NCBI RefSeq assembly: GCF_037975245.1
Contig: NC_092564.1
Span: 10,270,484 to 10,334,483 of the forward strand
Reading direction: 5' to 3'
DNA: 64,000 nt
Origin: Apostichopus japonicus
Taxonomy: Eukaryota; Echinodermata; Holothuroidea; Aspidochirotida; Stichopodidae
A model generated the notes under the pieces. The model saw only the letters and a program-made list of their open reading frames with translations. It was not told where the DNA came from and did not search any database. The position numbers and the translations under genes were made by a program. Positions 1 to 12,913 of the stretch are shown here, one piece after another (within the stretch, counting starts at the first letter, position 1; each line of letters starts with the position of its first letter).

Positions 1-210
1 GTGTAGGCACTTGCTGTAAAAGATCGGCAAAAGACGTCATCACCCGGGGTTCGAACCACGGATGCAAAAGAGAGTCTCGATCATCAGCTCGTACTGTGCG
101 CCAAGCCATCGCGCCACTGTATGGACTGAGAGATTAGGTGGATTAACTAATACTTACAGCTCCCCGTGTAGGCACTTGCTGTAAAAGATCGGCAAAAGAC
201 GTCATCACCC

Positions 211-273
211 GGGGTTCGAACCACGGATGCAAAAGAGAGTCTCGATCATCAGCTCGTACAGTGCGCCAAGCCA
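211..273 (-). promoter_or_regulatory. tRNA-type internal pol III promoter in each satellite unit (example: unit 166-330)
   Basis: On the minus strand the unit reads TGGCTTGGCGCAC (plus-strand 261-273; resembles the A box consensus TRGYNNARNNG) and then GGTTCGAACCCC (plus-strand 211-222; an excellent match to the B box GGTTCRANNCC). The boxes start about 51 nt apart, compared with roughly 44 in a standard tRNA and more in tRNAs with a long variable arm. The B box sits in a plausible T-arm with one mismatch. TTTT runs, the usual pol III stop, follow at plus-strand 194-197 and 183-186. Another TTTT lies between the boxes and could end transcription early. The arrangement repeats in almost every unit. 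Transcription is inferred, not shown. Confidence 0.7.
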
Positions 274-495
274 TCGCGCCACTGTATGGACTGAGAGATT
301 AGGTGGATTAACTAATACTTACAGCTCCCCGTGTAGGCACTTGCTGTAAAAGATCGGCAAAAGACGTCATCACCCGGGGTTCGAACCACGGATGCAAAAG
401 AGAGTCTCGATCATCAGCTCGTACTGTGCGCCAAGCCATCGCGCCACTGTATGGACTGAGAGATTAGTTGGATTAACTAATACTTACAGCTCCCC

Positions 496-3400
496 GTGTA
501 GGCACTTGCTGTAAAAGATCGGCAAAAGACGTCATCACCCGGGGTTCGAACCACGGATGCAAAAGAGAGTCTCGATCATCAGCTCGTACAGTGCGCGGAG
601 CCATCGCGCCACTGTATGGATTGAGATATTAGGTGGATTAACTAATACTTACAGCTCCCCGTGTAGGCACTTGCTGTAAAAGATCGGCAAAAGACGTCAT
701 CACCCGGGGTTCGAACCACGGATGCAAAAGAGAGTCTCGATCATCAGCTCGCACAGTGCGCGGAGCCATCGCGCCACTGTATGGACTGAGATATTAGGTG
801 GATTAACTAATACTTACAGCTTCCCTTGTAGGCACTTGCTGTAAAAGATCGGCAAAAGACGTCATCACCCGGGGTTCGAACCACGGATGCAAAAGAGAGC
901 CTCGATCATCAGCTCGTACAGTGCGCGGAGCCATCGCGCCACTGTATGGACTGAGAGATTAGGTGGATTAACTAATACTTACAGCTCCCCGTGTAGGCAC
1001 TTGCTGTAAAAGATCGGCAAAAGACGTCATCACCCGGGGTTCGAACCACGGATGCAAAAGAGAGTCTCGATCATCAGCTCGTACAGTGCGCGGAGCCATC
1101 GCGCCACTGTATGGACTGAGATATTAGGTGGATTAACTAATACTTACAGCTCCCCGTGTAGGCACTTGCTGTAAAAGATCGGCAAAAGACGTCATCACCC
1201 GGGCTTCGAACCACGGATGCAAAAGAGAGTCTCGATCATCAGCTCGTACAGTGCGCCGAGCCATCGCGCCACTGTATGGACTGAGAGATGAGGTGGATTA
1301 ACTAATACTTACAGCTCCCCGTGTAGGCACTTGCTGTAAAAGATCGGCAAAAGACGTCATCACCCGGTGTTCGAACCACGGATGCAAAAGAGAGTCTCGA
1401 TCATCAGCTCGCACAGTGCGCGGAGCCATCGCGCCACTGTATGGACTGAGAGATTAGGTGGATTAACTAATACTTACAGCTCCCCGTCTAAGCACTTGCT
1501 GTAAAAGATCGGCAAAAGACGTCATCACCCGGGGTTCGAACCAAGGATGCAAAAGAGAGTCTCGATCATCAGCTCGCACAGTGCGCGGAGCCATCGCGCC
1601 ACTGTATGGACTGAGAGATTAGGTGGATTAACTAATACTTACAGCTTCCCGTGTAGGCACTTGCTGTAAAAGTTCGGCAAAAGACGTCATCACCCGGGGT
1701 TCGAACCACGGATGCAAACGAGAGTCTCGATCATCAGCTCGTACAGTGCGCGGAGCCATCGCGCCACTGTATGGACTGAGAGATTAGGTGGATTAACTAA
1801 TTCTTACAGCTCCCCGTGTAGGCACTTGCTGTAAAAGATCGGCAAAAGACGTCATCACCCGGGGTTCGAACCACGGATGCAAAAGAGAGTCTCGATCATC
1901 AGCTCGCACAGTGCGCGGAGCCATCGCGCCACTGTATGGACTGAGAGATTAGGTGGATTAACTAATATTTACAGCTCCCCGTGTAGGCACTTGCTGTAAA
2001 AGATCGGCAAAAGACGTCATCACCCGGGCTTCGAACCACGGATGCAAAAGAGAGTCTCGATCATCAGCTCGCACAGTGCGCCAAGCCATCGCGCCACTGT
2101 ATGGACTGAGATATTAGGTGGATTAACTAATACTTACAGCTCCCCGTGTAGGCACTTGCTGTAAAAGGTCGGCAAAAGACGTCATCACCCGGGGTTCGAA
2201 CCACGGATGCAAAAGAGAGTCTCGATCATCAGCTCGCACAGTGCGCGGAGCCATCGCGCCACTGTATGGACTGAGATATTAGGTGGATTAACTAATACTT
2301 ACAGCTCCCCGTGTAGGCACTTGCTGTAAAAGATCGGCAAAAGATGTCATCACCCGGGGTTTGAACCACGGATGCAAAAGAGAGTCTCGATCATCAGCTC
2401 GTACAGTGCGCCGAGCCATCGCGCCACTATATGGACTGAGATATTAGGTGGATTAACTAATACTTACAGCTCCCCGTGTAGGCACTTGCTGTAAAAGATC
2501 GGCAAAAGACGTCATCACCCGGGGTTCGAACCACGGATGCAAAAGAGAGTCTCGATCATCAGCTCGTACAGTGCGCGGAGCCATCGCGCCACTGTATGGA
2601 CTGAGAGATTAGGTGGATTAACTAATACTTACAGCTCCCCGTGTAGGCACTTGCTGTAAAAGATCGGCAAAAGACGTCATCACCCGGGGTTCGAACCACG
2701 GATGCAAAAGAGAGTCTCGATCATCAGCTCGCACAGTGCGCGGAGCCATCGCGCCACTGTATGGATTGAGATATTAGGTGGATTAACTAATACTTACAGC
2801 TCCCCGTGTAAGTACTTGCTGTAAAAGATCGGCAAAAGACGTCATCACCCGGGGTTCGAACCACGGATGCAAAAGAGAGTCTCGATCATCAGCTCGTACT
2901 GTGCGCCAAGCCATCGCGCCACTGTATGGACTGAGATATTAGGTGGATTAACTAATACTTACAGCTCCCCGTGTAGGCACTTGCTGTAAAAGATCGGCAA
3001 AAGACGTCATCACCCGGGGTTCGAACCACGGATGCAAAAGAGAGTCTCGATCATCAGCTTCTATAGTGCGCCGAGCCACTGTATGGACTGAGAGATTAGG
3101 TGGATTAACTAATACTTACAGCTCCCCGTGTAGGCACTTGCTGTAAAAGATCGGCAAAAGACGTCATCACCCGGGGTTGGAACCACGGATGCAAAAGAGA
3201 GTCTCGATCATCAGCTCGTACAGTGCGCCGAGCCACTGTATGGACTGAGAGATTAGGTGGATTAACTAATACTTACAGCTCCCCGTGTAGGCACTTGCTG
3301 TAAAAGATCGGCAAAAGACGTCATCACCCGGGGTTCGAACCACGGATGCGAAAGAGAGTCTCGATCATCAGCTCGCACAGTGCGCGGAGCCATCGCGCCA

Positions 3401-4439
3401 CTGTATGGATTGAGATATTAGGTGGATTAACTAATACTTACAGCTCCCCGTGTAGGCACTTGCTGTAAAAGATCGGCAAAAGACGTCATCACCCGGGGTT
3501 CGAACCACGGATGCAAAAGAGAGTCTCGATCATCAGCTCGCACAGTGCGCGGAGCCATCGCGCCACTGTATGGACTGAGATATTAGGTGGATTAACTAAT
3601 ACTTACAGCTTCCCTTGTAGGCACTTGCTGTAAAAGATCGGCAAAAGACGTCATCACCCGGGGTTCGAACCACGGATGCAAAAGAGAGTCTCGATCATCA
3701 GCTCGTACAGTGCGCGGAGCCATCGCGCCACTGTATGGACTGAGATATTAGGTGGATTAACTAATACTTACAGCTCCCCGTGTAGGCACTTGCTGTAAAA
3801 GATCGGCAAAAGACGTCATCACCCGGGGTTCGAACCACGGATGCAAAAGAAAGTCTCGATCATCAGCTCGTACAGTGCGCCGAGCCATCGCGCCACTGTA
3901 TGAACTGAGAGATGAGGCGGATTAACTAATACTTACAGCTCCCCGTGTAGGCACTTGCTGTAAAAGATCGGCAAAAGACGTCATCACCCGGTGTTCGAAC
4001 CACGGATGCAAAAGAGAGTCTCGATCATCAGCTCGCACAGTGCGCGGAGCCATCGCGCCACTGTATGGACTGAGAGATTAGGTGGATTAACTAATACTTA
4101 CAGCTCCCCGTGTAAGCACTTGCTGTAAAAGATCGGCAAAAGACGTCATCACCCGGGGTTCGAACCAAGGATGCAAAAGAGAGTCTCGATCATCAGCTCG
4201 CACAGTGCGCGGAGCCATCGCGCCACTGTATGGACTGAGAGATTAGGTGGATTAACTAATACTTACAGCTCCCCGTGTAGGCACTTGCTGTAAAAGTTCG
4301 GCAAAAGACGTCATCACCCGGGGTTCGAACCACGGATGCAAAAGAGAGTCTCGATCATCAGCTCGTACAGTGCGCGGAGCCATCGCGCCACTGTATGGAC
4401 TGAGAGATTAGGTGGATTAACTAATACTTACAGCTCCCC
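496..4439. repeat. Older multi-unit duplication inside the satellite (about 496-1815 and 3285-4439)
   Basis: Rare variants recur in the same order in both blocks. They are CTTCCCTTGTAGG (near 820 and 3610), GAGATGAGG (near 1285 and 3909), CGGTGTTCG (1366 and 3990), CCAAGGATGC (1543 and 4167) and AAAAGTTCGG (1671 and 4296). The second block has one unit fewer (the equivalent of the unit at 991 is missing). The second block then runs straight into the seven-unit higher-order repeat. Confidence 0.7.
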
Positions 4440-6419
4440 GTGTAGGCACTTGCTGTAAAAGATCGGCAAAAGACGTCATCACCCGGGGTTCGAACCACGG
4501 ATGCAAAAGAGAGTCTCGATCATCAGCTCGTACTGTGCGCCGAGCCATCGCGCCACTGTATGGACTGAGATATTAACTGGATTAACTAATACTTACAGCT
4601 CCCCGTGTAGGCACTTGCTGTAAAAGATCGGCAAAAGACGTCATCACCCGGGGTTCGAACCACGGATGCAAAAGAGAGTCTCGATCATCAGCTCGTACAG
4701 TGCGCCAAGCCATCGCGCCACTGTATGGACTGAGAGATTAGGTGGATTAACTAATACTTACAGCTCCCCGTGTAGGCACTTGCTGTAAAAGATCGGCAAA
4801 AGACGTCATCACCCGGGGTTCGAACCACGGATGCAAAAGAGAGTCTCGATCATCAGCTCGTAATGTGCGCCAAGCCATCGCGCCACTGTATGGACTGAGA
4901 GATTAGGTGGATTAACTAATACTTACAGCTCCCCGTGTAGGCACTTGCTGTAAAAGATCGGCAAAAGACGTCATCACCCGGGCTTCGAACCACGGATGCA
5001 AAAGAGAGTCTCGATCATCAGCTCGTACGGTGCGCCAAGCCATCGCGCCACTGTATGGACTGAGATATTAGGTGGATTAACTAATACTTACAGCTCCCCG
5101 TGTAGGCACTTGCTGTAAAAGATCGGCAAAAGACGTCATCACCCGGGGTTCGAACCACGGATGCAAAAGAGAGTCTCGATCATCAGCTCGTACAGTGAGC
5201 CAAGCCATCGCGCCACTGTATGGACTGAGAGATTAGGTGGATTAACTAATACTTACAGCTCCCCGTGTAAGCACTTGCTGTAAAAGATCGGCAAAAGACG
5301 TCATCACCCGGGGTTCGAACCACGGATGCAAAAGAGAGTCTCGATCATCAGCTCGCACAGTGCGCGGAGCCATCGCGCCACTGTATGGACTGAGAGATTA
5401 GGTGGATTAACTAATACTTACAGCTCCCCGTGTAGGCACTTGCTGTAAAAGTTCGGCAAAAGACGTCATCACCCGGGGTTCGAACCACGGATGCAAAAGA
5501 GAGTCTCGATCATCAGCTCGTACAGTGCGCGGAGCCATCGCGCCACTGTATGGACTGAGAGATTAGGTGGATTAACTAATACTTACAGCTCCCCGTGTAG
5601 GCACTTGCTGTAAAAGATCGGCAAAAGACGTCATCACCCGGGGTTCGAACCACGGATGCAAAAGAGAGTCTCGATCATCAGCTCGTACTGTGCGCCAAGC
5701 CATCGCGCCACTGTATGGACTGAGAGATTAACTGGATTAACTAATACTTACAGCTCCCCGTGTAGGCACTTGCTGTAAAAGATCGGTAAAAGACGTCATC
5801 ACCCGGGGTTCGAACCACGGATGCAAAAGAGAGTCTCGATCATCAGCTCGTACAGTGCGCCAAGCCATCGCGCCACTGTATGGACTGAGAGATTAGGTGG
5901 ATTAACTAATACTTACAGCTCCCCGTGTAGGCACTTGCTGTAAAAGATCGGCAAAAGACGTCATCACCCGGGGTTCGAACCACGGATGCAAAAGAGAGTC
6001 TCGATCATCAGCTCGTAATGTGCGCCAAGCCATCGCGCCACTGTATGGACTGAGAGATTAGGTGGATTAACTAATACTTACAGCTCCCCGTGTAGGCACT
6101 TGCTGTAAAAGATCGGCAAAAGACGTCATCACCCGGGGTTCGAACCACGGATGCAAAAGAGAGTCTCGATCATCAGCTCGTACGGTGCGCCAAGCCATCG
6201 CGCCACTGTATGGACTGAGATATTAGGTGGATTAACTAATACTTACAGCTCCCCGTGTAGGCACTTGCTGTAAAAGATCGGCAAAAGACGTCATCACCCG
6301 GGGTTCGAACCACGGATGCAAAAGAGAGTCTCGATCATCAGCTCGTACAGTGAGCCAAGCCATCGCGCCACTGTATGGACTGAGATATTAGGTGGATTAA
6401 CTAATACTTACAGCTCCCC
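4110..6419. repeat. Seven-unit higher-order repeat, two copies (4110-5264 and 5265-6419)
   Basis: Seven consecutive units carry the same ordered set of diagnostic variants in both blocks. The order is GTGTAAGC with CACAGTGCGCGG; AAAAGTTCGG; TACTGTGCGCC with TTAACTGG; TACAGTGCGCCAAG; TAATGTGCGCC; TACGGTGCGCC; TACAGTGAGCC. The blocks are offset by exactly 1155 bp (7 x 165). Confidence 0.85.
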
Positions 6420-6740
6420 GTGTAGGCACTTGCTGTAAAAGATCGGCAAAAGACGTCATCACCCGGGGTTCGAACCACGGATGCAAAAGAGAGTCTCGAT
6501 CATCAGCTCGCACAGTGCGCGGAGCCATCGCGCCACTGTATGGACTGAGATATTAGGTGGATTAACTAATACTTACAGCTCCCCGTGTAGGCACTTGCTG
6601 TAAAAGATCGGCAAAAGACGTCATCACCCGGGGTTCGAACCACGGATGCAAAAGAGAGTCTCGATCATCAGCTCGTACGGTGCGCCAAGCCATCGCGCCA
6701 CTGTATGGACTGAGATATTAGGTGGATTAACTAATACTTA

Positions 6741-8399
6741 CAGCTCCCCGTGTAGGCACTTGCTGTAAAAGATCGGCAAAAGACGTCATCACCCGGGGTT
6801 CGAACCACGGATGCAAAAGAGAGTCTCGATCATCAGCTCGCACAGTGCGCGGAGCCATCGCGCCACTGTATGGACTGAGAGATTAGGTGGATTAACTAAT
6901 ACTTACAGCTCCCCGTGTAGACACTTGCTGTAAAAGATCGGCAAAAGACGTCATCACCCGGGCTTCGAACCACGGATGCAAAAGAGAGTCTCGATCATCA
7001 GCTCGTACGGTGCGCCAAGCCATCGCGCCACTGTATGGACTGAGATATTAGGTGGATTAACTAATACTTACAGCTCCCCGTGTAGGCACTTGCTGTAAAA
7101 GATCGGCAAAAGACGTCATCACCCGGGGTTCGAACCACGGATGCAAAAGAGAGTCTCGATCATCAGCTCGTACGGTGCGCCAAGCCATCGCGCCACTGTA
7201 TGGACTGAGATATTAGGTGGATTAACTAATACTTACAGCTCCCCGTGTAGGCACTTGCTGTAAAAGATCGGCAAAAGACGTCATCACCCGGGGTTCGAAC
7301 CACGGATGCAAAAGAGAGTCTCGATCATCAGCTCGCACAGTGCGCGGAGCCATCGCGCCACTGTATGGACTGAGAGATTAGGTGGATTAACTAATACTTA
7401 CAGCTCCCCGTGTAGACACTTGCTGTAAAAGATCGGCAAAAGACGTCATCACCCGGGGTTCGAACCACGGATGCAAAAGAGAGTCTCGATCATCAGCTCG
7501 TACGGTGCGCCAAGCCATCGCGCCACTGTATGGACTGAGATATTAGGTGGATTAACTAATACTTACAGCTCCCCGTGTAGGCACTTGCTGTAAAAGATCG
7601 GCAAAAGACGTCATCACCCGGGGTTCGAACCACGGATGCAAAAGAGAGTCTCGATCATCAGCTCGCACAGTGCGCGGAGCCATCGCGCCACTGTATGGAC
7701 TGAGAGATTAGGTGGATTAACTAATACTTACAGCTCCCCGTGTAGACACTTGCTGTAAAAGATCGGCAAAAGACGTCATCACCCGGGGTTCGAACCACGG
7801 ATGCAAAAGAGAGTCTCGATCATCAGCTCGCACAGTGCGCGGAGCCATCGCGCCACTGTATGGACTGAGAGATTAGGTGGATTAACTAATACTTACAGCT
7901 CCCCGTGTAGGCACTTGCTGTAAAAGATCGGCAAAAGACGTCATCACCCGGGGTTCGAACCACGGATGCAAAAGAGAGTCTCGATCATCAGCTCGTACGG
8001 TGCGCCAAGCCATCGCGCCACTGTATGGACTGAGATATTAGGTGGATTAACTAATACTTACAGCTCCCCGTGTAGGCACTTGCTGTAAAAGATCGGCAAA
8101 AGACGTCATCACCCGGGGTTCGAACCACGGATGCAAAAGAGAGTCTCGATCATCAGCTCGCACAGTGCGCGGAGCCATCGCGCCACTGTATGGACTGAGA
8201 GATTAGGTGGATTAACTAATACTTACAGCTCCCCGTGTAGACACTTGCTGTAAAAGATCGGCAAAAGACGTCATCACCCGGGGTTCGAACCACGGATGCA
8301 AAAGAGAGTCTCGATCATCAGCTCGTACAGTGCGCCGAGCCATCGCGCCACTGAAAGGACTGAGATATTAGGTGGATTAACTAATACTTACAGCTTCCC
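6741..8399. repeat. Local two-unit (330-bp) higher-order pattern in the satellite
   Basis: Units with CACAGTGCGCGG/GAGATT tend to alternate with units with TACGGTGCGCC/GATATT, and TGTAGACAC marks units at 6906, 7401, 7731 and 8226. The alternation is imperfect, so this is probably a young, still-shuffling dimer or trimer expansion. Confidence 0.5.
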
Positions 8400-11300
8400 G
8401 TGTAGGCACTTTCTGTAAAAGATCGGCAAAAGACGTCATCACCCGGGGTTCGAACCACGGATGCAAAAGAGAGTCTCGATCATCAGCTCGTACGGTGCGC
8501 CAAGCCATCGCGCCACTGTATGGACTGAGAGGTTAGGTGGATTAACTAATACTTACAGCTCCCCGTGTAGGCACTTGCTGTAAAAGATCGGAAAAAGACG
8601 TCATCACCCGGGGTTCGAACCACGGATGCAAAAGAGAGTCTCGATCATCAGCTCGTACAGTGCGCGGAGCCATCGCGCCAATGTATGGACTGAGATATTA
8701 GGTGGATTAACTAATACTTACAGCTCCCCGTGTAGGCACTTGCTGTAAAAAAATCGGCAAAAGACGTCATCACCCGGGGTTCGAACCACGGATGCAAAAG
8801 AGAGTCTCGATCATTAGCTCGTACGGTGCGCCAAGCCATCGCGCCACTGTATGGACTGAGATATTAGGTGGATTAACTAATACTTACAGCTCCCCGTGTA
8901 GGCACTTGCTGTAAAAGATCGGCAAAAGACGTCATCACCCGGGGTTCGAACCACGGATGCAAAAGAGAGTCTCGATCATCAGCTCGTACGGTGCGCCAAG
9001 CCATCGCGCCACTGTATGGACTGAGATATTAGGTGGATTAACTAATACTTACAGCTCCCCGTGTAGGCACTTGCTGTAAAAGATCGGCAAAAGACGTCAT
9101 CACCCGGGGTTCGAACCACGGATGCAAAAGAGAGTCTCGATCATCAGCTCGTACGGTGCGCCAAGCCATCGCGCCACTGTATGGACTGAGAGATTAGGTG
9201 GATTAACTAATACTTACAGCTCCCCGTATAGGCACTTGCTGTAAAAGATCGGCAAAAGACGTCATCACCCGGGGTTCGAACCACGGATGAAAAAGAGAGT
9301 CTCGATCATCAGCTCGTACAGTGCGCGGAGCCATCGCGCCACTGTATGGACTGAGAGATTAGGTGGATTAACTAATACTTACAGCTCCCCGTATAGGCAC
9401 TTGCTGTAAAAGATCGGCAAAAGACGTCATCACCCGGGGTTCGAACCACGGATGCAAAAGAGAGTCTCGATCATCAGCTCGTACAGTGCGCCAAGCCATC
9501 GCGCCACTCTATGGACTGAGATATTTGGTGGATTAACTAATACTTACAGCTCCCCGTGTAGGCACTTGCTGTAAAAGATCGGCAAAAGACGTCATCACCC
9601 GGGGTTCGAACCACGGATGCAAAAGAGAGTCTCGATCATCAGCTCGTACAGTGCGCCAAGCCATCGCGCCACTGTATGGACTGAGATATTAGGTGGATTA
9701 ACTAATACTTACAGCTCCCCGTGTAAGCACTTGCTGTAAAAGATCGGCAAAAGACATCATCACCCGGGGTTCGAACCACGGATGCAAAAGAGAGTCTCGA
9801 TCATCAGCTCGCACAGTGCGCGGAGCCATCGCGCCACTGTATGGACTGAGATATTAGGTGGATTAACTAATACTTACAGCTCCCCGTGTAGGCACTTGCT
9901 GTAAAAGATCGGCAAAAGACGTCATCACCCGGGGTTCGAACCACGGATGCAAAAGAGAGTCTCGATCATCAGCTCGCACAGTGCGCCAAGCCATCGCGCC
10001 ACTGTATGGACTGAGATATTAGGTGGATTAACTAATCCTTACAGCTCCCCGTGTAGGCACTTGCTGTAAAAGATCGGCAAAAGACGTCATCACCCGGGGT
10101 TCGAACCACGGATGCAAAAGAGAGTCTCGATCATCAGCTCGTACAGTGCGCGGAGCCATCGCGCCACTGTATGGACTGAGATATTAGGTGGATTAACTAA
10201 TCCTTACAGCTCCCCGTGTAGGCACGTGCTGTAAAAGATCGGCAAAAGACGTCATCACCCGGGGTTCGAACCACGGATGCAAAAGAGAGTCTCGATCATC
10301 AGCTCGTACAGTGCGCGGAGCCATCGCGCCACCGTATGGACTGAGATATTAGGTGGATTAACTAATACTTACAGCTCCCCGTGTAGGCACTTGCTGTAAA
10401 AGATCGGCAAAAGACGTCATCACCCGGGGTTCGAACCACGGATGCAAAAGAGAGTCTCGATCATCAGCTCGTACAGTGCGCGGAGCCATCGCGCCACCGT
10501 ATGGACTGCGATATTAGGTGGATTAACTAATGCTTACAGCTCTCCGTGTAGGCACTTGCTTTAAAAGATCGGTAAAAGACGTGATCACCGGGGTTCGAAC
10601 CACGGATGCAAAAGAGAGTCTCGATCATCAGCTCGCACAGTGCGCGGAGCCATCGCGCCACTGTATGGATTGAGATATTAGGTGGATTAACTAATACTTA
10701 CAGCTCCCCGTGTAGGCACTTGCTGTAAAAGATCGGCAAAAGACGTCATCACCCGGGGTTCGAACCACGGATGCAAAAGAGAGTCTCGATCATCAGCTCG
10801 TACAGTGCGCGGAGCCATCGCGCCACCGTATGGACTGCGATATTAGGTGGATTAACTAATACTTACAGCTCCCCGTGTAGGCACTTGCTGTAAAAGATCG
10901 GCAAAAGACGTCATCACCCGGGGTTCGAACCACGGATGCAAAAGAGAGTCTCGATCATCAGCTCGTACAGTGCGCGGAGCCATCGCGCCACCGTATGGAC
11001 TGCGATATTAGGTGGATTAACTAATACTTACAACTCCCCGTGTAGGCACTTGCTTTAAAAGATCGGCAAAAGACGTGATCACCGGGTTTCGAACCACGGA
11101 TGCAAAAGAGAGTCTCGATCATCAGCTCGCACAGTGCGCGGAGCCATCGTGCCACCGTATGGACTGCGATATTAGGTGGATTAACTAATACTTACAGCTC
11201 CCCGTGTAGGCACTTGCTGTAAAAGATCGGCAAAAGACGTCATCGCCGGGGTTCGAACCACGGATGCAAAAGAGAGTCTCGATCATTAGCTCGTACAGTG

Positions 11301-11699
11301 CGCCGAGCCATCGCGCCACCGTATGGACTGAGATATTAGGTGGATTAACTTATACTTACAGCTCCCCGTGCAGGCACGAGCTGTAAAAGATCGGCAAAAG
11401 ACGTCATCACCGGGGTTCGAACCACGGATCCCAAAGAGGATCTCGATCATCAGCTCGTACAGTGCGCCGAGTCATTTTTTTTTTCTTTTATTGGGAGATG
11501 AGCCCACTGGCTCACCCACGGACAACATTATTTACAATGGTATTTTTTACAGAATTAAAACTTAAGTATGATTTGTTTTGACTAGAACATTAAACAATAA
11601 TTACCTTAACATTTACTCATGTTTAAGTTAAGAGAAAACTAAATTACTAAACACCACAGACACAAGAAAATATATACAAAGACAACAATGTCTAAAGCA

Positions 11700-12906
11700 A
11701 AGTCAAAAGACCAGACCCTGATTACGTCAACACGTACTGTATACAAGTTAACCCCTATCCAGATAGTAAGTATAGCTGTTCGATTCTTTCTTTGAGAGCA
11801 CAATATCGTTCTGTGTAAATATATGAAAAAACCGTGAGGTATTGTTTTTGTGATAGTACACATCAAAAAGTAACCGAATTTTCTTCTTGAGTACATTGTG
11901 AAAAACTTTTTCAATATTACAAAGATAGTTATTATTAAGGCGAGATATTCTGCAATTCCAAATTGTACACTTATATATATTGAAGATGAAGTCACACAAA
12001 ATTCCTACAATACAGTTGTTTTTACGGCCAAGACCCAGAAGGGACAACCCCTTCCATTCATCAAAATTAACTACCGGTTGTAAAGTATGCAACTTATTAA
12101 CCAAAAAGTGCCATAAATTTTCGACTTCAGAACACTCAATAAAAAGATGAATAGTACTTTCGTTCGTGGTTTTGCAAAAGGTGCAGTAAGGAGAATCGGT
12201 TAATCCAAACTTGTACAATTTGTCGTTAGTGTAAAGAATATTATGTAATACTTTGAAGTCGATATCGGCGTCCAAAGAAACACTTTGGAGAACGATATAT
12301 GTTACTCCATCTATTAGAAAAATCAAGACTGGGAAAATGCTGCTTCCAGTATTCTTCGCCCTTGGGCGATGTGTTAAGATTGTCACGCAAAAGGCGTGGA
12401 GCTATTCTGCACGAAACTGAGGAGGCATCTATAATGTTTTTGCCATTTTGAAATTTTACAGTAGGAATATAGTCAATTTGCGTAGATACAATTGCATCAG
12501 AAGAAAATATATCACCTAACCAGTCAGAGGGGAAGGCGTGGAGAATGACATCGATATAATTCTGAACATCGGTTACTGTAAGGGGATTATCAGGATTAGC
12601 AAGCTCAATGCACTCATGCACGGCCTTGGCTGGCAGAGAAGTGGGTATAATCTCATACATCAGATCACTTACAGAAACGATACCACCTTTAATGAAGTGA
12701 CGATTAAAAAGTGTTTGACTATCATTGTCAACAATCAGGGTATTACTAAAGATAGGTTGATTGAGGATGTCTTCTCTGGTCTCTGGTATCCAGAAACGGC
12801 CTTGAATTAGCCGATCCCATGCTAACATGAGTTCACAGTAATACGGGCTTAGCTTATGAACAGATTTGCGGTTAGGAGTAGGAAGAAGTTTTAAAAGTTG
12901 CTCACA
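11700..12906 (-). pseudogene. C-terminal domain of the same L1/Tx1-like ORF2 (zinc-finger-like end)
   Basis: Two overlapping minus-strand frames, joined by a frameshift near 12310, encode the ORF2 C-terminus. The segment KVLHNILYTNDKLYKFG (near 12240-12190) is followed by CTFC and HLFIEC, the C-x2-C...H-x4-C pattern of the zinc-binding region found after the RT in L1/Tx1-type LINEs. It is the downstream continuation of the RT at 14667-16547, separated only by the inserted LINE. The reading frame across the insertion site is off by one, consistent with age. The codon after the zinc-finger-like part stays open to about 11748. Confidence 0.75.
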
Positions 12907-12913
12907 CAAATGT

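Larger units (their letters stand above)
1..11474. repeat. 165-bp tRNA/SINE-derived satellite array (about 69.6 copies)
   Basis: Head-to-tail units beginning GTGTAGGCACTTGCTG start at 1, 166, 331, 496 and so on, exactly 165 bp apart. The only length changes are an 8-bp deletion in the adjacent units starting at 2971 and 3128, one insertion in the unit at 8730, and single-base deletions in the units at 10546, 11040 and 11204. The last unit starts at 11368 and stops at 11474. Identity between units is very high, with variation concentrated in a short window (TACAG/CACAG/TACGG/TACTG, then GCGCCAAG or GCGCGGAG). No unit contains a long open frame. The array begins at the first base of the window, so it probably continues to the left. 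Read on the minus strand, each unit contains tRNA-type A and B boxes, which points to descent from a tRNA-derived SINE. Confidence 0.97.

Noticed and set aside
1-11474. CENP-B box in the satellite
   Set aside because: TTCGAACCACGGATG has the TTCGnnnnA part but not the CGGG end of the consensus; no better match on the other strand.
1-11474. CRISPR array
   Set aside because: The whole 165-bp unit is repeated with no unique spacers, and the context is animal DNA.
1-11474. Array of functional tRNA genes
   Set aside because: A and B boxes are present, but there is no pairing acceptor stem or convincing anticodon arm; TTTT lies between the boxes.
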